Shown here piece by piece: positions 26,646-36,069 of a stretch of DNA of 64,000 bases (position 1 is its first letter; every line of letters starts with the position of its first letter). The notes under the pieces were generated by a model that was not told the origin of the DNA, did no database searches, and saw only the letters and a list, made by a program, of their open reading frames with translations. Both the position numbers and the translations under genes were made by a program. The DNA comes from Lacinutrix sp. WUR7 (GTDB lineage Bacteria > Bacteroidota > Bacteroidia > Flavobacteriales > Flavobacteriaceae), in assembly GCF_016864015.1 (NCBI RefSeq), contig NZ_CP045067.1:1275001-1339000 (forward strand), given 5' to 3'.

Positions 26646-29372
26646 ATGAGATTAAAAACTACAATTCTAGCCTTTATGGCTTTTTCTTTTGGTTTTCAGA
26701 CAATTCAAGCTAATGCTCCGTTAAGCATTGATGGGGAAGCTGCAACTGTTATGATGACCACAGAAGACAATTCATTAATTGTTTCTGCAGGATGTCATAT
26801 TTACACCGTAAACATGCAGACGTATCAAGCTACTTTATTAACATCCTCTCCTTATGTATCCGAGATAAATTCTTTAGCTGTAGATGCTAGTACAGGATGG
26901 ATTTTTTACGTTAGTAACCAGGCTTCTAAATATAACTGGACAGTGTATGGTTATAATGTATATGCTAATACGCATAAATCTTTTGGTGATATTAGGTCTT
27001 ATTTTACTTCTAGCGGGCATGCATATTCCTCTAGAGGTTTAGGCTCTGGGGGTGCTACTTTTTATAATGGTAAACTTTACTTTGCTATGGAGTACCCTTC
27101 AAGTTGTTATAACTATAGAACTTCAAGTGGTATTGTAAATGTAAAGGACGAATTACAAAGAGAATTAGAAGGTGTTAAGATTAAAAAAGGTTCTCTTGTA
27201 AACACTTCTTTGGAAATAAATACAGGAAGATTAGGTGCAACAGAGACTTTACCTACCGCAAATACTAATCAAACTAAAAGTATAAAAGCGGAAGACAACT
27301 ATAATTTACGTGATTATGTTTCTGAATCTAGTTTATTGGACAATAGGGTTTCTTCTGCAGGATCTTCAACTGGATCTTTAACAGGATCTAATAGAGGTGT
27401 TTCACAACGTGGACATAGCAATTATAGTAGTTATAATAATAAGATTTATTTGCTAGAGGTTTGCTTTAGTAATCTTTCAGACTTTAGTGGAGATTCTTCT
27501 AGTATTTCTAATGCTAGTCCTAAATATGATAATGATGGGCATTCTAGTTTTAGATATAAAGGAGAGCTTGGTGATATAGCTGTAAGTGATGACGGAGAAA
27601 TTTATGCGGTTACAACCTATCAAATTCAACATTTCGATTTTAATACCAATACTTTTAATTGGGCAAATAACGAAGATGTTTATGCGCAAATAGCAAAAGA
27701 TAAGAACAGTAATTTTCACTTACTTAAAAATAAGAAAACGTGTTCGCATTACGGGTCTTGTTATTCTAGCTGTACTAGAAAAAGTTATGTGCAAAGCTAT
27801 ACAGAGCCATCTCAATTACAAACGTATAATGATATTCAATTAGGAGGTTTAATTGAAATTCATGGTTTATCTGCGGAAGATCAAGGTAAAATAACGGATG
27901 CTGCAGATTATTTAAACCTAGTTGTAGATGTTGAAGTTTCTTATAATTTAGAAGGAACCATTTTTGATGACGATAACGAAAACGGAACACAAGAAACGGA
28001 AGAATCTAATTTAGATAGCGTTAGTGTAACATTATATGCAGACAGCAATAATAATGGAGCTTTAGATGCAGGTGATCTAGAGTTAAGAGTTACTTCATCA
28101 GATGCCAATGGCTATTATAATTTTACAAATATTACAGAAGAAGATATACTTGTAATTGTAACAGTTCCAGAGGATACAGATGAAAATACATACCAAGCAA
28201 CAACCAGTGAAGTTGTAGTAATTACGGCAACGGAAGATGTTTCTGGAGTGGATTTCGGAATTAACGAAAATAACATAATTAACTATGTTATTGAAGGAGT
28301 TGTATTTGATGATGATAATGAAAATGGTCTTTATGAGATGGAAGAGGCGTATTTAAACAACATTCCTGTTATTTTATATGCAGATAGTAATAACAACGGC
28401 GCTTTAGATGCAGATGACTTATTGTTAGAAGAAACAACTACAGATGAAAATGGTTATTATTCTTTTACGGAAGTAAGCTATTATAGCGTATTAGTTGAAG
28501 TAGTAATATCGGAAGATACAGCAGATAATACTTATACATTAACAACAGATGAGGTTGTCGCTATTCATTCTAATGAAGATGTATCTGGAGTTGATTTTGG
28601 TATCAACGAAGAAGAAGTTTTAATGTATACTATTTCTGGTGTCGTATGGGATGACAACAATAGAGATGGTATACATGATGCAACAGAAATGCCTTTACCA
28701 GGTATTCTTGTAAATCTATTTAATGATGTAAATGAAAATGGTATTTTAGATGCTGGAGATGAATATCTAGAGACGCAATCTACGTCTTCCACAAACCCTA
28801 ATTATATCTTTAATAATGTTACGGCAGGTAGTAAAATAGTAAATGCAATAACACCTGAAAATAACCCACCATTCTTGTTTTATACTACTACATTTGATTT
28901 AGATGATGAGACTAATAATCCAGATGGTTTTTATGGGTTTAATTTACAGGAAACAACAGAAGGAGTTGATTTTGGTATAGATAAAGTCTTTGGTAACTCT
29001 AAAACAGAAGCAGATGGAGGAAAAGACAAAGGAAAATCTGAAGAACCAATACTTGACGATACTGTAATAAGACAATTTACGCAAAACAGTCAAGATTTAG
29101 ATGAAGAATCTTTAGCGTTATATAATGGTGTGAAGTTATATCCTAATCCTGCTACTAAATACATTATTGTAAAATCAGATTTATTAGATACCAATACTGT
29201 TATTAAAGTTTACAGTATTACTGGGAAGTTAATTCTGACTAAAGATTACAGTACAGCGTCTAATATAAGTGAAGTAAAACTTAACTTAGAACAATTAAGT
29301 GCTGGATTATATCTTGCGAAAATTTCAACTAAGGAAAATAAAACCATAGTTAAAAGGTTTGTTAAACAATAA
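26646..29372 (+). CDS. SdrD-B-repeat surface protein with type IX secretion sorting domain
   Basis: The 908-residue product has a signal peptide (residues 1 to about 22, ending IQA), then about 400 residues with beta-propeller-like strands (SLAVDASTGWIFYVS, GDIAVSDDGEIYAVTTY) and a Cys cluster (CSHYGSCYSSC). Three SdrD-B-like repeats follow at about residues 435-535, 550-650 and 663-775, each with DDDNENG-type acidic turns and a second ALDAGDL-type turn likely to bind calcium. A Lys/Glu-rich linker leads to a type A C-terminal sorting domain from about residue 824 (LYPNPATKY, YSITGKLIL, LSAGLYLAKI). It should be exported by the T9SS and attached to or released from the surface, probably as an adhesin or envelope protein. 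Confidence 0.9.
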   Translation: MRLKTTILAFMAFSFGFQTIQANAPLSIDGEAATVMMTTEDNSLIVSAGCHIYTVNMQTYQATLLTSSPYVSEINSLAVDASTGWIFYVSNQASKYNWTVYGYNVYANTHKSFGDIRSYFTSSGHAYSSRGLGSGGATFYNGKLYFAMEYPSSCYNYRTSSGIVNVKDELQRELEGVKIKKGSLVNTSLEINTGRLGATETLPTANTNQTKSIKAEDNYNLRDYVSESSLLDNRVSSAGSSTGSLTGSNRGVSQRGHSNYSSYNNKIYLLEVCFSNLSDFSGDSSSISNASPKYDNDGHSSFRYKGELGDIAVSDDGEIYAVTTYQIQHFDFNTNTFNWANNEDVYAQIAKDKNSNFHLLKNKKTCSHYGSCYSSCTRKSYVQSYTEPSQLQTYNDIQLGGLIEIHGLSAEDQGKITDAADYLNLVVDVEVSYNLEGTIFDDDNENGTQETEESNLDSVSVTLYADSNNNGALDAGDLELRVTSSDANGYYNFTNITEEDILVIVTVPEDTDENTYQATTSEVVVITATEDVSGVDFGINENNIINYVIEGVVFDDDNENGLYEMEEAYLNNIPVILYADSNNNGALDADDLLLEETTTDENGYYSFTEVSYYSVLVEVVISEDTADNTYTLTTDEVVAIHSNEDVSGVDFGINEEEVLMYTISGVVWDDNNRDGIHDATEMPLPGILVNLFNDVNENGILDAGDEYLETQSTSSTNPNYIFNNVTAGSKIVNAITPENNPPFLFYTTTFDLDDETNNPDGFYGFNLQETTEGVDFGIDKVFGNSKTEADGGKDKGKSEEPILDDTVIRQFTQNSQDLDEESLALYNGVKLYPNPATKYIIVKSDLLDTNTVIKVYSITGKLILTKDYSTASNISEVKLNLEQLSAGLYLAKISTKENKTIVKRFVKQ

Positions 29373-29395
29373 TTAATCAAATTTAATTGAATTCC

Positions 29396-29420
29396 AAAAA
29401 GCCGCTTTTAGCGGCTTTTT
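29396..29420 (+). terminator. Rho-independent terminator after the SdrD-like gene
   Basis: A-tract plus GCCGCT pairs with AGCGGC around a short TTT-type loop and is followed by TTTTT; the flanking A and T runs also pair, extending the stem to about 11 bp. It lies 24 bases after the stop codon and works in either direction, but only the plus-strand gene needs it. Confidence 0.9.
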
Positions 29421-29433
29421 GGTTTCAAAAATG

Positions 29434-29441
29434 TATATTTG
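29434..29441 (+). promoter_or_regulatory. Candidate -7 element (TATATTTG) for DUF4254-GT9
   Basis: Exact TAnnTTTG match located 14 bases after the upstream terminator and 19 bases before the DUF4254 ATG, so a new transcription unit with a short leader is likely. No convincing -33 sequence. Confidence 0.5.
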
Positions 29442-29460
29442 TAATCAAATAAATTAAAAA

Positions 29461-30069
29461 ATGTTTTCAGAAAAAGCCAATAAAATATTTCAAGACGTAA
29501 TTAATACCTATCACGTTTTAAATACTGTAGATCAACCTTTCACTAATATTTATAATAAAGAAACCAATTTATTAGAACATTTATTATACAGAAAATGTTG
29601 GATTGATACGGTACAATGGCATTATGAAGACATTATTAGAGACCCACAAATAGACCCTGTTGCTGCTTTAGCATTAAAACGTCAAATAGATGCTTCTAAC
29701 CAAGATAGAACAGATATGGTAGAGTATATTGATAGTTATTTTTTAGAGAAAAATAAAAATGTTTCTGTAAAAGAAAATGCGACAATTAATACCGAAAGCC
29801 CTGCTTGGGGTGTAGATAGATTATCTATTTTAGCTTTAAAAGTATATCACATGCATGAAGAAGCAACTAGAGAAAATGCTTCAGACGCACATAAAGCAGC
29901 TTGTCAAAAAAAATTAGACATCTTATTAGAACAACGTGTAGATTTATCAACAGCAATAGATACCTTGTTAAAAGATATTGCAAATGGTGATAAATACATG
30001 AAAGTTTACAAGCAAATGAAAATGTATAATGACGATGAGTTAAACCCAGTTTTACGTTCACTGAAGTAA
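29461..30069 (+). CDS. DUF4254 domain-containing protein
   Basis: The 202-residue, wholly soluble and mainly helical protein matches DUF4254, a Bacteroidota family regularly encoded next to a family 9 glycosyltransferase, as here. Recognisable segments are NLLEHLLYRKCWIDTVQWHYED and LSILALKVYHM (the first quoted partly). No signal peptide or catalytic motif is seen. A linked role in lipopolysaccharide assembly is inferred only from the neighbouring gene. Confidence 0.85.
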   Translation: MFSEKANKIFQDVINTYHVLNTVDQPFTNIYNKETNLLEHLLYRKCWIDTVQWHYEDIIRDPQIDPVAALALKRQIDASNQDRTDMVEYIDSYFLEKNKNVSVKENATINTESPAWGVDRLSILALKVYHMHEEATRENASDAHKAACQKKLDILLEQRVDLSTAIDTLLKDIANGDKYMKVYKQMKMYNDDELNPVLRSLK

Positions 30070-30122
30070 TACATAATTTTTCATTATAAGAAACTCCTTT
30101 ACTTTTTTTAAGGAAAGGTGGA

Positions 30123-30146
30123 TTTCAATTTATTAAAAAATTGAAA
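30123..30146 (+). other. Hairpin in the DUF4254-GT9 gap
   Basis: TTTCAATTT (30123-30131) pairs with AAATTGAAA (30138-30146), a perfect 9-bp A/U-rich stem with a 6-base loop, ending 14 bases before the GT9 ATG. No U-tract follows, so it is unlikely to terminate; it may modulate translation or mRNA cleavage between the two genes. Confidence 0.4.
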
Positions 30147-30160
30147 GACGGAAAGGTTTT

Positions 30161-31171
30161 ATGAATACACAAAAACATATTTTAGTCATTCGTCTCTCTG
30201 CAATGGGAGACGTTGCTATGACAGTTCCTGTTTTAAGAGCATTTACACAGCAGTATCCAGGAGTGAAAATCACCGTTTTAACACGTGCGTTTTTTACTCC
30301 TTTTTTTAGAGACTTAGACAACGTTACTGTTTTTCCTATAGATTTAAAAGGAAGGCATAAAGGTGTTTTCGGACTTTTCAAACTTTCAAAAGAATTAAAA
30401 AAACTACATATTGATGGCGTTGCCGATTTGCATAATGTATTGCGAACTAAGATTTTAAAAGTCTTTTTCTTCGGAATAAAATACATGCAAATAAACAAAG
30501 GTAGAGCAGAAAAGAAAGCATTGATTTCTGGTAAAGCGTTTAAGCAGCTAAAAACATCTCACGAGCGATATGCAGATGTTTTTAAAGCCCTAGGTTTACC
30601 TGTAGATTTAAGTAATCCAACTTTTTCGGAAACCGTTAAGCTTCAAAAAAATACGCTTGCTAAAACAGGAGATAAAACAAAAAAGTGGATTGGTATTGCA
30701 CCTTTTGCTGCCTTTAAAAGTAAAATGTATCCTTTAGACGCTATGCAAGTTGTTATTGAAGCACTTTCTAAAACGTATACTGTTTTTCTTTTTGGAGGAA
30801 AGCAAGATATACAAGAGTTACAGGCTTTACAGATAAATAAGAACGTGGTTAATTTAGCCGGACAATTAAGTTTAAACGAAGAGTTAGATGTTATTTCTAA
30901 TTTAGACGTCATGTTATCTATGGATTCCGGTAATGCGCACATTGCAGCGATGCTAGGTAAAAAAGCAGTTACCATTTGGGGAGTTACACATCCTTTTGCA
31001 GGATTTTCACCTTTTAATCAACCAGAAAATTATGCGTTGTTAGCAGATAAAAAACAGTTTCCTTTAATACCAACTTCTATTTACGGAAATAAGTTTCCTG
31101 AGGGTTATGAAGAAGCTTCCAAAAGTATTGCTCCGCAAAAAATTATAGACACAATAAATGCTATAATTTAA
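30161..31171 (+). CDS. Glycosyltransferase family 9 (heptosyltransferase-like)
   Basis: The 336-residue GT-B protein has the GT9 layout: N-terminal ILVIRLSAMGDVAMTVPVL, GVADLHNVLRT, and the donor-binding region with GIAPFAAFKSKMYP, VNLAGQLSLNEELDV and MDSGNAHIAAMLGKKAVTIWG. Members add heptose or related sugars to the lipid A core on the cytoplasmic face. It follows DUF4254 after 91 bases and ends at a strong terminator. Sugar identity in Flavobacteria is not established. Confidence 0.92.
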   Translation: MNTQKHILVIRLSAMGDVAMTVPVLRAFTQQYPGVKITVLTRAFFTPFFRDLDNVTVFPIDLKGRHKGVFGLFKLSKELKKLHIDGVADLHNVLRTKILKVFFFGIKYMQINKGRAEKKALISGKAFKQLKTSHERYADVFKALGLPVDLSNPTFSETVKLQKNTLAKTGDKTKKWIGIAPFAAFKSKMYPLDAMQVVIEALSKTYTVFLFGGKQDIQELQALQINKNVVNLAGQLSLNEELDVISNLDVMLSMDSGNAHIAAMLGKKAVTIWGVTHPFAGFSPFNQPENYALLADKKQFPLIPTSIYGNKFPEGYEEASKSIAPQKIIDTINAII

Positions 31172-31215
31172 AAGATTAAATTGTTGATATTTAGATTTTA
31201 AACGTACTATAAAAA

Positions 31216-31245
31216 AACCCTACTCCAAAGAGTAGGGTTCATTTT
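31216..31245 (+). terminator. Rho-independent terminator after GT9
   Basis: AACCCTACTC (31216-31225) and GAGTAGGGTT (31230-31239) form a perfect 10-bp stem with a CAAA loop, preceded by an A-run and followed by CATTTT. It ends the DUF4254-GT9 unit 45 bases after the stop. The next ~200 bases up to the minus-strand reductase hold nothing I can assign. Confidence 0.85.
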
Positions 31246-31448
31246 AAACTTACCATAAAATTAATAATCCCTAACTATTATCATTTATCGTTTAAAACTA
31301 GAACGAATATATTGGGTTTATTATTTAAAAAAAATAAACATCTAGGAAAAGATAATAAAATCGTTAAAGTGTATATTTTTTAAGCTAAAACCAGATTTTC
31401 ATCGATAAAATGTTAGCACAAGAATGATTTTAAATATTTTTTTACGGT

Positions 31449-32501
31449 TTATACATCATCATAATCCACTGTAATTTTAGAGGTAGTTGGATGTGCTTGA
31501 CAAGTTAAAATTAACCCTTCGTCCAATTCACTAGCTGTTAAAATATTGTTTTGTCTCATTTTTGCTTCTCCTTCTGTAATTCTAGCAATACAACTACTAC
31601 AAATTCCGCCTTGACAAGAATATGGAGCATCTAGATCTTTATCTAATGCGGCTTCAAGAATAGATTGTTTTTGAGACATGATAAATGTGGTTGTTTCATC
31701 ATCTACAGTAATGGTAATTTCTGTTTCACCGTTTACAGCCTCTTCATTTATTGCAGCTGGTTTTGCAGCTTTAAAAAGCTCAAAGTGTATGGTGTCTTCT
31801 GCTATGTCATGTCCTGTTAAAACATCTTTAACGGTATGTATCATTGCTTCTGGTCCGCAAAGGTAAAAAGCATCTACATCTATATGCTTGTGCTTGTTTT
31901 TCATTACATAATTAACGGTGCTTTTTTCAATCCTTCCAAAAATAGCATCTTCTTCATCTTCTTGACTAAATACAAACTGTATAGAAAAACGTTCTTTGTA
32001 ATTATGATGTAAGGCTAATAACTCATCCAAAAACATCGTGTCTTTGGTGGTTTTGTTTCCATAAACCAGAATTACTTTACTATGTACTTCTTCTTCTAAA
32101 GCACATTTAATAATACTTAAAACAGGAGTAATCCCACTTCCTGCAGCAAATGCAGCTATATTTTTAGTTTTTGAGTCGTTAGGTGTAAATGTAAACCTTC
32201 CTTTTGGCGAAGCTACTTCTAAAGTGTCTCCAGCTTTTAAAGTGTTATTTGCATAGGCAGAAAAAGTACCACCTTCTACTTCTTTTACTGCAACTTTTAA
32301 TTCCCCGCTTTTTGGCGAAGAACATAAAGAGTAATCACGTCTTACTTCATTGCCATTAATCGTGGTTTTTACCGTTATATATTGTCCTGCTTTAAAAGCA
32401 AAAATATCTTTTAAGTTTTCTGGTACATTAAAGGTTATAGTTACTGCTTTTTCAGTTTCTCTATGTATATCTTTAATGGTTAATTTATGAAATTGTGACA
32501 T
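31449..32501 (-). CDS. PaaE-like FAD/2Fe-2S ferredoxin reductase
   Basis: The 350-residue enzyme has an N-terminal FAD-binding barrel with RRDYSLCSSP (R-x-Y-S flavin motif), a NAD(P)-binding domain with FAAGSGITPVLSI and YLCGPEAMIHTV, and a C-terminal plant-type ferredoxin domain whose cysteines appear in CQGGICSSC and LTCQAHP. This order is that of PaaE and related oxygenase reductases. No paaABCD genes are nearby, so it is more likely a general reductase for an oxygenase or desaturase. It is divergent from padR, with 109 bases between the starts. Confidence 0.92.
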   Translation of the reverse strand: MSQFHKLTIKDIHRETEKAVTITFNVPENLKDIFAFKAGQYITVKTTINGNEVRRDYSLCSSPKSGELKVAVKEVEGGTFSAYANNTLKAGDTLEVASPKGRFTFTPNDSKTKNIAAFAAGSGITPVLSIIKCALEEEVHSKVILVYGNKTTKDTMFLDELLALHHNYKERFSIQFVFSQEDEEDAIFGRIEKSTVNYVMKNKHKHIDVDAFYLCGPEAMIHTVKDVLTGHDIAEDTIHFELFKAAKPAAINEEAVNGETEITITVDDETTTFIMSQKQSILEAALDKDLDAPYSCQGGICSSCIARITEGEAKMRQNNILTASELDEGLILTCQAHPTTSKITVDYDDV

Positions 32502-32579
32502 AGTTATTATTTTTTGTAAAAATAATGAAGCATTTTCGTTTTGCCTTTCTTTTATTATAAAATTTATACCTAATTATCT

Positions 32580-32606
32580 TATACATAAGAATTTTATGTA
32601 TATTTG
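32580..32606 (+). promoter_or_regulatory. Inverted-repeat operator overlapping the padR -7 promoter element
   Basis: TATACATAA (32580-32588) and TTATGTATA (32594-32602) form a perfect 9-bp inverted repeat with a 5-base spacer. Its right arm overlaps the -7 octamer TATATTTG at 32599-32606, which ends only 4 bases before the padR ATG. A dimeric PadR protein bound here would block transcription, so autoregulation is the natural inference. The arms contain ACAT/ATGT elements as in PadR sites but in the opposite orientation to the published ATGT-8N-ACAT form. Confidence 0.6.
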
Positions 32607-32610
32607 ATTT

Positions 32611-32949
32611 ATGGCGAATAATAAATTATATAAAGGAAGTTTAACAACAATTATTTTAAAACTTCTGGATGAAGGAGGTAAGATGTACGGTTATGAAATC
32701 ACCCAAAAAGTAAAAGTGATCACTAAAGGAGAATTAAAGATAACTGAAGGTGCTTTATATCCTGCTTTGCATAAATTAGAAGCAGATGGTATGTTAGATG
32801 TTGAGGTAGAAAAAGTAGATAATAGACTGCGAAAATACTATAAGTTAACAGAAAAAGGAAGCAAAGAAACCAATAGTAAATTGCAAGAGCTTCAGGATTA
32901 TATTAAAACGATGCAGCTTCTAGTAAACCCTAAATTTAGTTTGGATTAA
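32611..32949 (+). CDS. PadR family transcriptional regulator
   Basis: The 112-residue product is a minimal subfamily-2 PadR protein: winged helix with ILKLLDEGGKMYGYEI, ITEGALYPALHKLEADG and RKYYKLTEKG, plus a short C-terminal dimerisation helix. It heads a unit of four genes with an ABC exporter, which it most likely represses. The following gene overlaps the stop as TAATG. A perfect inverted repeat overlaps its own promoter. Confidence 0.94.
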   Translation: MANNKLYKGSLTTIILKLLDEGGKMYGYEITQKVKVITKGELKITEGALYPALHKLEADGMLDVEVEKVDNRLRKYYKLTEKGSKETNSKLQELQDYIKTMQLLVNPKFSLD

Positions 32950-33674
32950 TGAAAACATCCAATAAAGAAAATATGTCGTACAGTAGGAAAGTAGACAAAG
33001 AACAACTGGAAAACCTTTACCAATTCACCAGAAAACATTTTGTAGAGCATTACGATTTGCAAACAGAATTAGTAGATCATCTGGCAAATGATATAGAATC
33101 TATTTGGGAAAACAACCCTGATTTACCTTATGAAAATGCGCGAGATAAAGCTTTTGAAAAGTTTGGTGTTTTCGGATTTATGAACGCTGTTGAGCAACGT
33201 CAAAAAGCAATGCATAAAAGGTATTTAAAGTTTTTATGGACAGAGCTTAAGCAATGGTTTACTTTACCTAAAGCAATTAAAACGGCTGCCCTTTTTATAA
33301 TGATCTATGTTGCTTTTACCTCTTCTTTATTCTCGTATTTTATTTTTGCTTTTTATGGGATAGTCTGTATTTGGTCTTTTGTTAAAAGTGTACAGCTTAA
33401 AAGACAGTTTAAAAGAAGAAAGGAAGTTTCTAATAAAAAATGGATGCTAGAAGAAATAATATTTAAACAAGCTGGAGGATCTGTACTATTATTAATGTCT
33501 CAATTGCCATCTTTGTATAATCTTTCAGATAATTTATTTACCAATTTCTATTTTGTTTTAGGCTTTTCTATTTTTTCAACTTTATTTTTTCTTTGGCTAT
33601 ATATTAGCTTTTTAATATTGCCCCAAAAAGCGGAAGAATTATTGAATAAAACCTATCCCGAATTCTGTGTGTAA
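32949..33674 (+). CDS. Membrane protein with permease-prefix (HAAS-like) N-terminal domain
   Basis: The 241-residue product has a soluble helical N-terminal part (about residues 1-85, with LQTELVDHLANDIE and YENARDKAFEKFG), similar to HAAS/permease-prefix domains often encoded directly after PadR regulators, followed by four hydrophobic helices. The ATG overlaps the padR stop (TAATG), so translation is coupled. HAAS-type proteins are thought to work with the PadR protein or the ABC transporter; the exact role is unknown. Confidence 0.75.
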   Translation: MKTSNKENMSYSRKVDKEQLENLYQFTRKHFVEHYDLQTELVDHLANDIESIWENNPDLPYENARDKAFEKFGVFGFMNAVEQRQKAMHKRYLKFLWTELKQWFTLPKAIKTAALFIMIYVAFTSSLFSYFIFAFYGIVCIWSFVKSVQLKRQFKRRKEVSNKKWMLEEIIFKQAGGSVLLLMSQLPSLYNLSDNLFTNFYFVLGFSIFSTLFFLWLYISFLILPQKAEELLNKTYPEFCV

Positions 33675-33721
33675 CATTTTTATATTTTTCACTACTAACC
33701 TTTAAACCAAACCCAACCAAA

Positions 33722-35200
33722 ATGATAAAACGTTTTTTAGATTTAGAATGGAAACAGTTTACTCGATCAGCAAGCTTTGGTAAAAGCGTAGTACTAAAAA
33801 TAGTAATGGCCTTTTTTGCCTTGTATTTTGTTGCTATGTTTTTAATCATGGGAATTGCAATGTATCCGCTACTTAAAAAAGTGTTTCCAGAAAGTGATCC
33901 TTTAATAATGTTTAACGGATTTATTTTCTTTTGGATTTTAGGCGATTTAGTAATCCGATTTTTCTTTCAGAAATTACCAGTAATGAGTGTAAAACCCTTA
34001 CTTACACTTCCTATCAAACGAGCGAAAGTGGTAAACTTCGTATTAGGAAAATCTGCATTATCCTTTTTTAATTTCTTGCCTTTATTTGCAATAATACCCT
34101 TTGGGATCACACTTATATTAAAAGATTATAGCGTTGCTACTGTTTTGGTTTGGATGCTAACCATTGTGTTAATTACACTAATAAATAACTTCTTAAATTT
34201 TATTATTGAAAGCCTATCTGCTAAAACAGAATTATCTTTTTTACCAATTATACTTTTTGCAGGATCTCTTTTTGCATTAAATCATTTTCAAATAATAAAT
34301 ATTGCCGAAGTTTTATCTAATGGTATTCAGGCTATTTCTAATAATCCATTGTTCCTAGTGGTTCCAATACTTGTTTTAATTGGTCTATACCTGTATAACT
34401 TTAAAATTCTTCGTGCTAAATTATTTTTAGATAGTTCTCTAAAATCTAAAACACAAGAAGTAAATGCTTCCAACTTAGAATGGACTAAAAAGTTTGGAGA
34501 CATTGCGCCTTTTATGCAATTAGATTTAAAATTACTTTGGCGTAATAAACGACCAAAATCTTCGGTTTGGATGCTGTTAATAGGACTTTTATATGGTTTA
34601 TTCTTTTATCCAAATCCTATGTATCAAGACAAAGAATTCTTGTTTGCATTTGTTGGTATTTTTGTAACTGGAATTTTTCTTATCAACTTCGGACAATTCA
34701 TTCCTGCATGGGATAGTGGCTATTACAAAATGCTAATGAGTCAAAATATTAAATACAAACAATACTTAAAATCTAAATACACTTTAATGACTTTAAGTGT
34801 TATTATTTTATTTGTGTTAAGTATTCCTTACGTATACTTTGGTTGGAAAATTTTACTAGCACATTTTGCTGCAGCAGTTTATAATATTGGAGTAAACACC
34901 TATGTCATTTTATTAGGAGGATCTTTCAATCGAAAAAAAATAGATTTAAACCAAAGAGCAGCGTTTAACTTTCAAGGTACTGGAGCGGTACAGTGGATTA
35001 TTGGTTTTCCGTTAATGCTTTTACCAATGGGAATATTCGCTATTTTCAATTTTGCATTCAATTTCGAAATTGGTATTCTAGTGCTTATTCTTTTAGGAGT
35101 AACCGGAATTATTTTCCATCAAAAAATAATGAAATTAATAACCAAGAGATATTTAGCTTCAAAATATAAAATGATTGCTGCTTTTGATCAAGACAACTAA
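33722..35200 (+). CDS. DUF5687 family ABC exporter permease
   Basis: The 492-residue integral membrane protein has about 12 helices and begins MIKRFLDLEWKQFTRSASFG, the conserved N terminus of DUF5687. These proteins are permease components paired with the adjacent ATPase, which here follows after 11 bases. A charged cytoplasmic segment near residues 240-270 (KSKTQEVNASNLEW) is a likely contact with the ATPase. Substrate unknown. Confidence 0.88.
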   Translation: MIKRFLDLEWKQFTRSASFGKSVVLKIVMAFFALYFVAMFLIMGIAMYPLLKKVFPESDPLIMFNGFIFFWILGDLVIRFFFQKLPVMSVKPLLTLPIKRAKVVNFVLGKSALSFFNFLPLFAIIPFGITLILKDYSVATVLVWMLTIVLITLINNFLNFIIESLSAKTELSFLPIILFAGSLFALNHFQIINIAEVLSNGIQAISNNPLFLVVPILVLIGLYLYNFKILRAKLFLDSSLKSKTQEVNASNLEWTKKFGDIAPFMQLDLKLLWRNKRPKSSVWMLLIGLLYGLFFYPNPMYQDKEFLFAFVGIFVTGIFLINFGQFIPAWDSGYYKMLMSQNIKYKQYLKSKYTLMTLSVIILFVLSIPYVYFGWKILLAHFAAAVYNIGVNTYVILLGGSFNRKKIDLNQRAAFNFQGTGAVQWIIGFPLMLLPMGIFAIFNFAFNFEIGILVLILLGVTGIIFHQKIMKLITKRYLASKYKMIAAFDQDN

Positions 35201-35211
35201 AATATAACCAC

Positions 35212-35919
35212 ATGATAACTACTACAAACCTTACCAAAAAATACAATGCAAATCCCGTTTTAAATATTGAAAGTTTAGAAATCCCTAAAGGACAAAGCTT
35301 CGGTTTAGTTGGTAATAATGGTGCAGGAAAAACCACGTATTTTAGTCTGCTTTTAGATTTAATACAACCAACTACAGGGTATATTAAAAATAACGATATT
35401 CAGGTAAACCTTAGTGAAGACTGGAAGCCATTTACGTCGTCTTTTATAGATGAAAGCTTTTTAATTGGTTACCTAACCGCAGAAGAATACTTTTATTTTA
35501 TTGGCGAACTTAGAGGGCAAAACAAAGCAGATGTAGATGCCTTAGTAGCTACTTTTGAAGATTTTTTCCATGGAGAAATTCTCGGACAGAAAAAATACCT
35601 TCGTGACCTAAGTAAAGGAAACCAAAAGAAAGCCGGAATAGTTGCGGCACTTATTGGTAATCCAGAAGTCATTATATTAGATGAGCCTTTTGCTAATCTA
35701 GATCCTACAACGCAAATAAAACTGAAACAAATAGTAAAAGATTTAGCACAAGAACAAGGAGTAACCGTACTTATTTCTAGTCATGATTTAATGCATGTTA
35801 CAGATGTTTGTGAACGTATTGTAGTGCTTGAAAAAGGAGAGGTGGTTAAAGATATTGTAACTAGCCAAGCAACTTTAAAAGAATTGGAAGCACATTTTGC
35901 AGGAACAGAAATAATCTAA
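35212..35919 (+). CDS. ABC transporter ATP-binding protein
   Basis: The 235-residue ATPase has Walker A GNNGAGKTT at residues 34-42, the signature LSKGNQKKAG near residue 137, Walker B VIILDEPFANLDP and a switch histidine in ISSHDL. The signature serine-glycine order (SKGNQ) is typical for exporter ATPases of this group. It partners the DUF5687 permease just upstream and is the last gene of the PadR unit. Confidence 0.95.
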   Translation: MITTTNLTKKYNANPVLNIESLEIPKGQSFGLVGNNGAGKTTYFSLLLDLIQPTTGYIKNNDIQVNLSEDWKPFTSSFIDESFLIGYLTAEEYFYFIGELRGQNKADVDALVATFEDFFHGEILGQKKYLRDLSKGNQKKAGIVAALIGNPEVIILDEPFANLDPTTQIKLKQIVKDLAQEQGVTVLISSHDLMHVTDVCERIVVLEKGEVVKDIVTSQATLKELEAHFAGTEII

Positions 35920-36069
35920 AAACACCTCGTTTTTATAGCTAAATTAAAAAAGATGCGTATTTTTACGTGCTTAGGCGGTTTTTATATGCTTTCTAATTTA
36001 AAATTAGAGGAGCTATTTATAATATATGCTTGAGTTTACAGTTATTTATTTGAGTTAAATACACAGCTT

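Noticed and set aside
30133-30498. Minus-strand ORF overlapping the start of the GT9 gene
   Set aside because: It is wholly antisense to a well-supported gene and has no recognisable domain.
31216-31245. Attenuator or riboswitch expression platform
   Set aside because: It follows the GT9 stop closely, and the next gene is on the opposite strand. A simple terminator explains it.
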